DNA from: Zerene cesonia
Lineage: Eukaryota; Arthropoda; Insecta; Lepidoptera; Pieridae
DNA length: 64,000 nt
Assembly: GCF_012273895.1 (NCBI RefSeq)
Contig: NC_052129.1
Span: 4,340,001 to 4,404,000, forward strand
Reading direction: 5' to 3'
The position numbers were made by a program, and so were the translations under genes. Positions 1 through 10,858 of the stretch are shown one piece after another. The stretch's first letter is position 1. Each line of letters starts with the position of its first letter. A model generated the notes under the pieces. It worked only from the letters and a program-made list of their open reading frames with translations. It searched no databases and was not told where the DNA came from.

Positions 1-126
1 CTCGTGCTCGAAACGCTGAAGGAAAACATAGTGAGGAAGCCGATGTCCAAGATTCAAAACTTGTGACATCCAGCAACCCGCAATTAGCCACCGTGGTGGA
101 TTATGGCCTGAAATCTCATATTACGG
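1..126 (+). mobile_element. tRNA-derived SINE (family with TGATGATG tail), 5'-truncated
   Basis: It shares GAAGGAAAACAT, GTGACATC, CCAACCCGCA and GTGGTGGATTATGGCCTGAA blocks with 19284-19465. The 3' tail is missing in this copy. Confidence 0.65.
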
Positions 127-190
127 TCCACAGCGCTTCACGCAGTTTTATGTTGCAAATATTTCCCCAATAAATTATGACAGGGAAACT

Positions 191-295
191 ACACTAATAT
201 TATGAAGAGGAAAAGTTTGTATTAGAAAGCTGCAACTTCACTGAATAACATAGGCTATGTATGTACCATGAGCGAAGCCAGGGCGAACAGCTAGT
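191..295 (-). repeat. interspersed repeat family D
   Basis: It reads ACTAATATTATGAAGAGG ... GGGCGAACAGCTAGTA, the reverse of the family whose plus copies start ACTAGC..CCGCCCC..GGC. Confidence 0.55.
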
Positions 296-973
296 ACGAA
301 ACGTAATATCCCAGGACGTGTCCTCACAACAATGCCCTCTGTACCCAATTCGCCTGTTCACACTTAGCGAGTAGGGTAAGCAATTACATTGCTTCCTTTA
401 CTTCCTGTAGTCAAATTCAGGGTTCAATGTAGGACATTCATGGCACACTTCACAAGGATGTGCTTAAATAGATATGAATATAAAATTGATGGAGAATTAT
501 TACGTTTGATCAATTTAAATTGTTTCATATTGCAATCTATTGAAGCACCTACTTACTTTATATATTGTAATAAGAATTTAATTTGACTTGAAATGTGACA
601 CTTTTTTAGTCTAGGTGACAAAACAGCTGCACCTCTTTGAATGCTTCCAAGTGAAAGATAAAAAACGAATCATCAGTCAAAGTACATGGGAGTTTAAATA
701 GAACAGATCAATTATGGTAAAATTTTAAAGCCTTCTAGTAGCTTCCGAATCCTTTTAATCACCTCGTTCTCCCTCAAACTTATCATTATCAAGCCACATC
801 TTTTAAATTATTCAGAAGGTTTTCAAACAAAGATGTAAATAAGATATGATTTACTGTATAGCAGTTGATATTCTTAATGGGAAATAATGACATAGTAAAA
901 ACTTAAATTAACTGTATTTATCACCTAATTTTACCAATATTATAAAGGTACTAATAAAGCTAATAAAGGTATA
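296..973. other. intergenic sequence, nothing recognised
   Basis: AT-rich with no repeat family or coding frame that I can support. Confidence 0.5.
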
Positions 974-1160
974 AAGCTGCGTCCCGCGGTTTCGTAAGTC
1001 CATATCCCGTAGGAATATCGGGATAAAAAGTGTGTTAATCCAGTTATTCAGCTATCTACGTACCAAATTTCATTGCAATCGGTTCAGTAGTTTTTGCGTG
1101 AAAGAGCAACAAGCACACACAAATCCTTACATACTTTCGCATTTATAATATTAGTAGGAT
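974..1160 (+). repeat. interspersed repeat family A
   Basis: This family runs from AGCTGCG(C)CCCGCGGTTT through ATATCGGGATAAAAAG, CATTGCAATCGGTTCAGTAG and GCGTGAAAGAGCAAC to TTTATAATATTAGTAGGAT. It has at least twelve copies in the window and is about 200 bp long. Confidence 0.75.
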
Positions 1161-1388
1161 TAGTTTGTGAATTTTGTGACGTTATGACATTTCAGGGTGT
1201 TATCTCTGGATCTATTAAACCGATATTAAAATAATTTTAGTGGGGGGTAGTAACCATCGGTCAGTTTTTAATACTTAGTTTTTGCAAGTCTCTTTCTCTC
1301 TTCAAAAGAAGTAGTTTTAAATAAAATCAACAATCATTTTGCACTTCTCTTTATAAATAGGATTAATATTATACGTATAATGTGTGGG

Positions 1389-1605
1389 AGTTAAGCACAC
1401 TTCGACACGCATTGGGCCTGCTTGCACCGGGGGAGGTACCGCACCCCCACAGTTAGCCGTGAAATAGTAGCATGGGAAATCTAAAGTGTTGTATAAGACG
1501 AGTACGGCAGCCGAATGCCTGTCATTGCCGCTTCCTTTCCTTTCCTTTAATACTCCTCATAAACAAATCCTATCCTATCCCTCCCTCTTATCCCTTATTT
1601 AAGAT
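1389..1605 (+). mobile_element. lepidopteran SINE family B
   Basis: Contains the head block CACTTCGACACGCATTGGGCC, then the CACCCCCACAG and GTGAAATAG blocks found in all 5' ends of this family here. The pyrimidine-rich middle (CCTATCCTATCCC) follows; the 3' end is diverged. Confidence 0.65.
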
Positions 1606-3300
1606 TACAAAATATTTGTTGATAATTGTTGCTAGTACCATAAGACAACTGCACTTCCGCCATCTTTCTCACACTTTCCATTTATTCAATGAATGAATTT
1701 TTGTTATCATTTCAGTTAACATCTCCCTTTAATTTATCAAATAATTAGACAATAAAAAGAAACAGTATGAAAGAATGTACTGAACATTATCAATTAATCA
1801 TTCCAGAATTGCATTTGTCAGAACCCGGCCCCACATTTCGACCTTGTATCGATCCTTTGACCTAGTTTCGACTCATGGGACCCTTTGAGCTTATACCTAT
1901 GTTACATAATTTAATTAAATGCTCTTATAAAGTTAATAAGTAGAAAGTATTTGTATAATAATAAGGTAACTCAATAGTGTAGCGGTGAAGAGTTAGTATA
2001 TTTATTTATTTCTTGACCAGACCCCACTCTTATGCTTACAAAATCTAAACTGTCTTCAAATTGTGTTAGCAGGACCAAATTTAAACGGGACAACATGACA
2101 AGTTACAGTTAGTCGGTTCGGTTGCAAATACAAAAAAATACAGTCGATATGAGTACCTCCTTCATTTTTGAAGTCGGTTAGTAATATTACGTTAGATTCA
2201 ATAGCAAGCACAAAAACAATCATGTCAATAGTTTGAGAAATGACATAAGAATCGGTGTAAGATCCCTTATCCTCCAGGCACTTTTGCAAACGTTCCTGAA
2301 AGCCCAAAAACCCATTAAACACAATTTTCCCATTCGGTGCTGTTATATTTACTTTGTTAAAAGTTTATCAACATTCGGCTTCGCCTGTGGTGTGTACATA
2401 TATCCTATAGCAATCACAGATCAGTCATGAACACGTTAAATCAAGCAAACGAGCAAATAAACAAAGTTATTCAGCTATAAAATCTTTGTAAAGATAAAGT
2501 ATCTCCAATGAAAGTTAATACCAAAGGAAACAAGGAAATTTAATACATGTTGAGGTTATTTTGCCATGCCCAATAGGAAAAAATACAAAACATTGCTATG
2601 GTTTGGATTATTGTATTGAAATCATAAAGTATGTAAGCAAGTACTCCACCTCTATTACGTAGGCTTTTCTTTATAGCTAAAGGAACCCAAAATAAATCTC
2701 CGTACATATTATCATACGTAGGTTATTTTATGAGTTTACGAGTAAATGGCTGCTGAGAAAACATGATAAAGTTTGTTTGTGTTATGTTTAATCATTTAAG
2801 TATTAGCTATGAAGTTATATATGGTTTGTTTTACTAAGCTTAGTATTTTCTTGTGTTTGATTTACTAAGCTTATTAATTTAATATACTCATGATATGAAT
2901 GAACGAATAGTTGTTTGGGTTTGACAAACAGAGAATTTGCAATAAATAAGTAGTTAAGTAGGTACTTACTTATTCAGCTCATTATATATATTCCAATTTA
3001 TTTGATTATTTATTTATATACCTTCATTATTACCTGTTTTAAATTAAGATACAATCATTTAGACTAATACAGTCTTAATTATATTATTTTTTAAAGAGAA
3101 ATCTTAAGCAGGTAAGTAATTTTATTTATATAGATACGTTTCCTACGAGTTACCAACCTCTGAAAATGTACTATTAAAACAATAAGTATTGGGTAATACA
3201 GTTTGAAGGGTTAAATTTAAGAAATAATAGCTTGAAACTTAGGGCGTTATGGGATTAATGGCTCAAGTTCATTGTTTGTTTGTGATTCTGTAGTGGAAAT
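1606..3300. other. intergenic sequence with faint repeat traces
   Basis: The minus-strand frame around 2056-2322 contains a GAAGTCGGTTAG block also seen near 28040, suggesting an old transposon remnant. The rest is AT-rich without coding potential. Confidence 0.4.
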
Positions 3301-3334
3301 TTTCGGCGGGAAATCGTGAACCAAGATGGCGGAC
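3301..3334 (+). promoter_or_regulatory. second E2F-like site followed by AAGATGGCGGAC
   Basis: TTTCGGCGGGAAA (3301-3313) is the same 13-mer as at 4341-4353 and lies on the same strand. It is followed by a YY1/initiator-like AAGATGGCGG. Function is not established. Confidence 0.25.
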
Positions 3335-3441
3335 ATTTCCCACCCCCGCGTCCTTACAACGCATTACTACGAAGAACTACGTAATAAAATGTTTCAAAAA
3401 GTTTTGGTTGGTTGTTATTTTAATAATCTTAGAGTAAGAAA

Positions 3442-3512
3442 TTTTGCAAGAATAGAAAAAAATTCTCATTTATGAAGCATTTCAATGCTATAAAACTAGA
3501 AAATTAAATCTT
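3442..3512 (+). repeat. fragment of tRNA-derived SINE family T
   Basis: Shares AAGAATAGAAAAAA and GCATTTCAATGCTATAAAAC with the copies at 24226-24360 and 37985-38110, but lacks the tRNA-like head. Confidence 0.55.
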
Positions 3513-3703
3513 AGAGTATTCATAGAAGGTTGCTACAGAACTTACCAATTAATAATATGTATGAAATTAGTTATTTACAACATTAGTTATTTATAACAAA
3601 ATTAGTTATATGAAATTAGTTTATTCACCATATTCATCTAATCTAATATCATATAATCGTTTTTGAAAAAAAGGAATTCCAAAATTTGATTGATTTTTTT
3701 ATA

Positions 3704-3945
3704 TCAAAGCTGGTGAATCGCCTGATGGTAATCGCCAGCGGGTACCACCGAGCAGGAACGTTTGCAGATATAATATCTTCGCAAATGTGTTGCCAGCTTT
3801 AGTACACAGGGAAAGGATTGACGATTAAATGTAGGAATGGACTGGGAAGGGTGAGGAAAAGGATACGGGCCGCGGCTCCGCTCACCAAACGAAACACAGT
3901 AGTATGATAGTATTAACGGCGATTTTCTGTGGTGATTTTCTTCAG
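3704..3945 (-). mobile_element. lepidopteran SINE family B
   Basis: Reverse-oriented copy: GCTGGTGAATCGCCTGATGG at one end, GGACTGGGAAGGGTGAGG in the middle, and AACGAAACACAGTAGTATG with TTCTGTGG toward the 5' end. Confidence 0.65.
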
Positions 3946-4235
3946 TGCGAGATAGATCAACGCGTATTCACGCCACAGCGGTTTGGTAGACCAAGATGAA
4001 ATTGTTACAGATATAGGTTATTGCATGCAGCACAAACTATCTACCTGTTGCTTATTATCAAGAGATAAGTATTTTAATATACATATTTGACAATACTAAA
4101 GCTCCAAGTAAGAAAATGTGTGGGGACATAATTTATATCCACCTATAAAATTTAAATAAACTATAATTAATTAGGAACGATTTGAAAAATCTCGCATTAC
4201 AGCTCCGAGGAAAGCTAGTAGGGCGTACAGAATCC

Positions 4236-4358
4236 ACGTTGTGTACGCATGCGCACGGTGCAGGACCTTCCCCTGGGCATTGTCCTTTGTCCACACTCGG
4301 TAAGACCACAGCGAGCAGATCTGACGTCACTGCCTCCGGATTTCGGCGGGAAAGTGAG
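4236..4358 (+). promoter_or_regulatory. candidate promoter or untranslated first exon with NRF1-, CRE- and E2F-like sites
   Basis: A GC-richer island contains ACGCATGCGCAC (NRF1-like, around 4246), TGACGTCA (perfect CRE, 4322-4329) and TTTCGGCGGGAAA (E2F-like, 4341-4353). A consensus donor GTGAGT follows directly at 4354. It could be an upstream non-coding exon of Gat or the promoter of an unseen transcript. Motif matches are by eye. Confidence 0.35.
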
Positions 4359-4590
4359 TATGCTTTACTCCCTTCAGTTATGATACTTACGAAATTGTGG
4401 GGAAATATTATGATATATGCTGATCTAAAATTTATGAGGATATATTATTATGATAGTTTTAAGTGATGAATTGCAATGGTACAGTCAATATTATTTTTGT
4501 GCACAAAACTGTTTCGTTATTTTGTAATATTTTGATAGCTCTCATCGATTAGAAACATAAACTTTATTGCTGACGGATTATTTACAAACT

Positions 4591-4676
4591 AGCTTGCTAC
4601 TCGCGGCTTCGCACACTGAAAGAACAAACAACAACAGAGAAACATACTTTCGCATTTATAATATTGGCAAGGATTA
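4591..4676 (+). repeat. family A fragment
   Basis: Only the ACTAGCTTGCTACTCGCGG start and the TTTCGCATTTATAATATTGG end remain. Confidence 0.5.
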
Positions 4677-5082
4677 TGCTAAAAAAACATATTGACAAAA
4701 TAATCTGATCAAATAAAGTCTAGATAGAATCTAGTCTTTAATAAATAAGAAATATTCATGTACGTGTTTACAAAAGAGCATTAAAGCAACAGCGAGCCAT
4801 ATTTCTTTCATTTGAGTGGGTAGTACGTTACAAGTTGATCCGATACAACCTTCTGTTGAAGCGCCTTTAGTGTTGACGATATTTCGGTGTCAATTTTAAA
4901 TGCCGATCCGATATCATTTGTTGTAAAAGCAATTGGTTTTATGTGCATAATTTCGATATATATTGGCTGTACTCTAGTTAGCATATGTGAATTATTAAAT
5001 TTAAATTTTTATACTGATAATAATTGGTAAAACTTCTGGTTTGTTGAGGTTCATATCACTTTTAGTTTATTAAAACATACTA

Positions 5083-5286
5083 TCCTACTAATATAATAAA
5101 TGTGACAGTTTGTAAGGATATGTGTCTTTTTGTTACTCTTTCACGCAAATAGTACTGAACTGATTGCAATGAAATTTCGTACGTAGACAGCTGGACAACT
5201 GGCAAGTGCACATAGGCAACTTTTTATCCCGATATTCCTAGGGGATACGAACTTACGCGGGTGAAACCGCAGGGCGCAGCTAGTAG
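5083..5286 (-). repeat. interspersed repeat family A
   Basis: Full-length reverse copy from CCTACTAATATAATAAATG to GGTGAAACCGCAGGGCGCAG. Confidence 0.75.
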
Positions 5287-5914
5287 TACATAAAAATAAT
5301 CTATTTGTTTAAATGAAAGTGCCCACTGACAATATACTTCAGCCCTTTATCCCCACTCTAATCAACAGGCAAACAAAAGTTTAATACGTTATTCTTTTCA
5401 TATACACTAACCATAATTTTATTGCATCTACGCCTGAAATAGCTAACTGATACCTACATTCATACGTACATACGTACATTCTTAATACTAACAAAAAATA
5501 CGTAACGTGAATAGGGAACTTGGGTATCTGTTAAAAACACCACAGATAACATAATACTATAGAAATACCAAAAAGTTTTTATATCCGACGTCGTGTCGAA
5601 TAATGTACATAAGCTCAGTGTCAATATTAATAAGTGTTTACTTTCTATAAGCTCACCGAGATGTTAAATGTATACCTATATTTACTATAGTTAACGCATG
5701 TTATGTATGGATGATGATATGATGAGCAGATATTTATGTAATTTTGAAATGGAATAGATTTCATTATAATATTATCAGTTTTGAACATTTAGTGAGGTTT
5801 TAATTTCAATAATAATTTTGCATCTTTCTGTGAATATAGTAGGATTGAAAGTGTTTTGTTAATTTCCTTAAAAATTGCTTTAAGAATTATATCATATTAT
5901 TATATTATATCTCT

Positions 5915-6155
5915 ACTAGCTGTGCCCTGCGGTTTCACCCGCGTAAGTCCCTATCCCGTAGTAATAACGGGATAAAAAGCTTGCTTTTATGTTATTTCAG
6001 TTACCTAGCTGCATGCGTACCAAATTTCATTGCAATCGGTTCACTAGTTTTTGCGTGAAAGATCAACGAACACACGCACATCCTTACAAACTTTCGCATT
6101 TTTTATATTAGTAGGATAGGATAGTAGGATATGATAGTAGGATAGGATAGTAAGA
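5915..6155 (+). repeat. family A copy with expanded AGGATAGT tail
   Basis: Full-length copy ending near 6117. Its terminal TAGTAGGAT has been iterated into a short array (AGGATAGTAGGATATGATAG and similar) up to about 6155. Confidence 0.7.
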
Positions 6156-6162
6156 TATATGT

Positions 6163-6330
6163 TGCAAGCTGTTCGCCCCGGGTTCGCTCATAGTACATAT
6201 GCAACCTATGTCTCTCAGTGAAGTTGGAGCTTTCTAATGGCGATTTTTTTTTTGTAATCGGTCCACTGGTTTTTACCTGAAAACGTTACGAACATGCAAA
6301 AATACAAATGTTTCCTCTTTATAATAATAG
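6163..6330 (+). repeat. interspersed repeat family D
   Basis: Starts AGCTGTTCGCCCCGGGTTCG, continues with GTACATATGCAACCTATG and ATCGGTCCACTGGTTTTTAC, and ends CTTTATAATAATAGTG. Confidence 0.6.
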
Positions 6331-6436
6331 TGTACATAAATTGGTTTGATACCGATATGTACCATAAAAACAAATATTTTTTTAACTGTTGTGTTGTTTG
6401 CTTTTGTATAACGTATACAACGTATACAATTTATTG

Positions 6437-6535
6437 ATATTATATTTTTATTTATTTATTTATTTATAAAAATCACATACAAACTACAAAACCTGTAAGG
6501 CCTAAGAATGGCCGAGGAGTATAATTCTATAGAAC
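6437..6535 (-). repeat. probable LINE 3' tail
   Basis: TTTATTTATTTATTTATAAA followed by ACAAACTACAAAACCTGTAA and AGGCCTAAGAATGGCCGAGG, a tail type recalled from lepidopteran LINEs in reverse orientation. Confidence 0.35.
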
Positions 6536-7199
6536 AAAATTTAAACAGTGTTTGAATTGAAATCATTTTATATTACTGTCGTATAATTTGACTCAATGAA
6601 CTAGTAGGTATATAGTTTTTCAGTCTGTGCTGGTAGATAAAGAACTCTTCAATCGCAATCCAAGCCATTTGATCATTTTAATTTTAATCTGCATAATAGT
6701 TCAGATAAGGAAAAAGCGTCAAAAATATTCCGTGGCGTTGCAAAGTTCGCCGGGTCAGCTAGTATATTATATAAAATATATCAGCGGATAACCTCGGCAT
6801 CCAAACTAGGGATATCCTGTGTAATATACAACATTTATCTGTTGGAATAAATTAACCAGGATATACGGAATGTATTATGCTTTAAGGGATTAATTTACTT
6901 TTTTCTCATAAACATTTCAGTTTAAAGTTATCGACGATAGAATCAAGTGAAAAGTCACAAGGTATATGATTTCGGCACAGTAACAGCCTCTAAGCTATTT
7001 ACATTTCGTAAGGAAAACAGTCATTAACACGCCTACAAGTAGAAGCGCAAAAAACCACCTTCGCAAAATGAGGGTAGTTCCCGTAACCATGGCAACAGTT
7101 TTTAAATTTAAATCCCGGCGTTACCGTAACAGATATTTTTAGCTCCACTTGACGGTGTTATCGCAAAGGTAGTGGCAACAATCGATCAATTGAACAAAC

Positions 7200-7560
7200 C
7201 GGTGCAATGTCATCTAATCGCGCTCCCGCGACTGATCCGACACCATCCGGAGGGTCTAAATTGTCAGCAAACGCTCATAAATTCTTTCAACGACTGACAG
7301 TTGTGCGATTCACATGTTCATCCTCTAGGCGGCTATGTCCACTAGAAGCACATTCGCGTTCAAGCATGAGGCGGGACAACACGCACCTGTCAAATTGTCC
7401 GCCGCCATCTTGCTTCTGACGTTTGCCGTTACGTTCAGGAACGCGTTTAGTGAATGTGTATGACGATGTCATTGTGGTGTGCGTTCTTTGAATTATAGTG
7501 TACGGTGTGTTTCTGTGTGTGTATTTTTTGCTAGATTTAGACGGAGGTGGGTTTATTTAA
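7200..7560 (+). promoter_or_regulatory. GC-richer segment, possible distal 5' exon or promoter of Gat
   Basis: Base composition rises clearly above the AT-rich surroundings and no known repeat family is seen. Short overlapping frames exist on both strands but look non-coding. A donor-like GGAG|GTGGGT occurs near 7544-7554. It is the nearest promoter-like stretch upstream of Gat coding exon 1. Confidence 0.3.
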
Positions 7561-8213
7561 AATTATCTGTGCTTAAAATTTCGACGGATTTTCTATAATA
7601 TGGTTCATAGGGTTCTGTGGCTATACCAATATTTACTTTAAAAAAGTAGAACGCATCTTAAAAAAGGCAAGCAAGTCAGCAAATAAGTCAGCCTTCTGTG
7701 TCCCGCGCCAGACCGACACATTATTCTTAGTTGTTTCGCTTTACGGTACTGTAACAAGGAGGCAATCCTTCTTACATCTCGCTCTCTCTTCGAACTTTTC
7801 AGCCTGAGACTTTTCAGGATTATGCATATACCTATCAGACTAACCTATAAGAAACATGTTGCTTGAAGTAATAATCAAGGTATTTTAGGTTTTAGTTACA
7901 GCAATTTTTAAAATATGTTGCAGGTCGGTTTATAAACAAGATTAAAGCAGAGAAAAAGGGACAGAATAAAATATGTATCCGCATAAGGGATGCTATATAG
8001 ATATCAATCAATCTATTTAATAAGATCTTAGATATGCATTTAAGAACCTACTGGCGCCACCGAATTAGTCGACATTATTTTTATAACATCTTTGTGGGCC
8101 ATTAGCTTATAACTTTCACCTTACTATAATATTATGTTATCTCTGCCCTTACTTACTTTTCTTCCCTCACGCAACCACTTACTTTATTACATTACATTAC
8201 ATTACTACTCTAT

Positions 8214-8412
8214 AAATTAAAGACTTTTTAACGGATTTTAATCGCGATTAATTCATTAATTTAGTCGACTCCCCGTACCCACGCTCGCGATAAAGTGTTT
8301 AAAAGGTCGGGTTAAAAAATTATAAATCGGGCTTCGAAATAATTTCGTAATTATTCCGTAATTCGAAAAATTCTTCAACTTCTAAATGTATGATACTCGA
8401 GTAAAATCAAAT
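8214..8412 (-). repeat. family C arm (degenerate)
   Basis: Shares TTAAAGACTTTTTAACGG, the CGCGATTAATTCATTA block and GTAAAATCAAATACTAG with the foldback element at 35221-35480. The second arm is decayed. Confidence 0.55.
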
Positions 8413-8457
8413 ACTAGAAATTAGTATTTTGGAAATTTCAAGTATAATTTATTAAAG

Positions 8458-8660
8458 ACTAGCTACGCCCCGCGGTTTCACCCGCGTAAGTCCGTATCCC
8501 GTAGGAATATCGGGATAAAAAGTTGCCTATATGTTATTCCAGTTGTCCAGCTATCTACATACCAAATTTAATTGCAATCGATTCAGTAGTTTTTGCGTGA
8601 AAGAGTAACAAACACACACATATCCTTAAAAACTTACGCATTTATAATATTAAGTAGAAT
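8458..8660 (+). repeat. interspersed repeat family A
   Basis: Full-length plus copy starting ACTAGCTACGCCCCGCGG. Confidence 0.75.
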
Positions 8661-9715
8661 TTTACGCAAGTGATCTTACCACGTATGGTAGGTCATATTT
8701 ATTAAAATAAAAACCATTTAACAATAACAGTAAAAGACTGATTGTGAATCAGCAGTACAACATTGAATAATTGAACAAAACCCGCATATCAATCTTTGTG
8801 TCAACTTCAGCTTTGCTTGCGTTTATCCCATCACAATAATTTCTTGATTTTTAAACGGCATAGCTCTTATATCGAGAATAACAGATTTTTTATTCGGGAT
8901 CAGAAATGGGATCACTATTCCTCTTTAATAGCTATAAAGCGCTCATTATTAATATTAGCAACATTGTTATCCGGCAAATTAAATTAATAATTATTCATTG
9001 CTTATTAAAATTCCGTTATATATTCTCAGTAGAAAAAATAATAAGAAAGAATAATAAGAAAACGTGCTGATTCTCTTAAAACTATCCCCCTGTTATCTTC
9101 CAAGCAAAAACGTTTCCTATCTATTAATAAACTATTAATTTAATAAACAATTTAATCAACGTAATAGTTATAGTAGGCTTGAAGATAAGTAGATATAAAT
9201 CGTTTGAATAGCGTTGCTTCTCAATTATATAAAGCTCAAAATACCTTCCTTTTTCAATTCCCTTTCCTCTTTTTTTGGGATATCCTTTGAAAGAATTAAT
9301 TTTCCAGCCAATGCATATAAGGTGAAGCATTTTTCGACTACAAACACATTTAGAACATTGTATCTCAAAATGTTGATAAAACGACAAAGCTGAGACGTTA
9401 CGCGTCTGTAACATAATACATCTGATATAGCAAGGGGCTTGACAACTCTGCTATTCTTTCTTATCTTCGAGGGCATTTCAATGGAAATCAATATCTCATC
9501 TTGAAAAACATCAGGTGCTTGAATGAGTTTCATTCAGGACACTTTCAACGCTTATGTCTTCATATTTTTTCTTTTTGTGAAAAGCCGTTAGTATGTTTGT
9601 TTGTACTTTACTTAAATAGACTGAGATGAGAGTGATTAATTATAATTTACTGTTTATAACATCAATCATGGTAAAGCAAGGATGTAAAAAAACGTAACTT
9701 TAATGTTATGTAAAA
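8661..9715. other. intergenic sequence, no supported gene
   Basis: Two overlapping minus-strand frames of about 100 codons exist at 9124-9533, but neither shows a recognisable domain. Composition is AT-rich like the surroundings. Confidence 0.4.
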
Positions 9716-9895
9716 CTAGTTGCGTCCCACGGTTTCAACCACGTGAATGTTTAAAGAATAAATAGTAGCCTAGGTTATTCCTTATTAAATCAGATGTCGA
9801 CTAGTTATAGTCCCAAAATCGGTCCAGCCGTTCCAGAAATCACCCGGAATGAACAGACAAAAATAAAAAGATATATTTTTGGTACATGTACCTAA
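9716..9895 (+). repeat. interspersed repeat related to family D
   Basis: Starts ACTAGTTGCGTCCCACGG and has AATCGGTCCAGCCGTTCC and AATGAACAGACAAAAATAAA blocks. Confidence 0.45.
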
Positions 9896-9987
9896 CGTGC
9901 TTTTTAATACGTAATTATTTGAATATCACAAACAGAACTCCAATTTATTTATTGGTAAAGACATATAGTACATAATACTCTACTAAG

Positions 9988-10018
<31 letters not shown>

Positions 10019-10858
10019 GGGAAAATTTTCGCTTTGATAAAAAGAGCGTGTGAATTATGTTGAATTTGCAAATCTATAAGAAATGTTTAGAAGCTTCGTT
10101 ATAGTGCATAATAATGATCATTAATTATTTCATTAAATATGAATATCGTAGGTGACTCATTCGCGGAGAGAAAAATCCGGTTTAAAATGTAAAAATTGAT
10201 ATCAATATACGATTCTAATAAAAAAAAATTATGACAATATATACTACACACTACTGCACACTATTAAAGCTAAATACTATAATTAATAAGCTATTATATC
10301 AATATTTTCGCTAGCTGAAATCTTCCTTGGAAATGCAATTGCACATACAAAATTACAAAAACATTTTGTAATATCATAAACAAATAGATAACTCGATACA
10401 GCTGTAGTTAAGGATATATTGTGACGTGTCAGATTGAATAGTAAGTTAAACTTATCTGCTACGTCTAAAAAATATAATAACACCGTAGAAACAAATAAAT
10501 ATATTGTGGCTGAAAATATTAGTCAAGGTAAACTATCTTCTATGTTGTCTACAGTTAAGTTGATTTTTAAATTTGGGTCAATTATCCGACTATTTCTTTC
10601 CACTACAGGAACACAGGCATCAAAATTCGCCAAAATTAAAAATTTGAAAAGTGTGTAGTTTTCCTTCAATACTTTTTAATCATCAATGCATATACCTAAT
10701 TAGAAATACATTGTTTCAGGTCTAATTACTAATCTAGTCCATGTACTTTATAACAATGTTAATACACTCTCCCTGACTTACAATCTATAAGGTAGATATA
10801 TAGCGAGGGAAATTGTAAAGGAAGATTATTTATTATAGATAAATATATAATTAAAGAG
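9896..10858. other. sequence upstream of Gat coding exon 1
   Basis: AT-rich. Short frames at 10283-10658 on both strands carry no recognisable motif. It may contain 5' UTR of Gat, but no clear splice acceptor or core promoter is seen. Confidence 0.4.
9988..10016. repeat. (AT)n microsatellite
   Basis: About fourteen AT dinucleotides. Confidence 0.9.

Noticed and set aside
2056..2322. Minus-strand 88-codon frame
   Set aside because: Contains a GAAGTCGGTTA block also seen elsewhere, so more likely transposon remnant than gene.
9124..9533. Overlapping minus-strand frames of 96 and 102 codons
   Set aside because: No domain, no splice context and AT-rich composition; probably chance or very old repeat.
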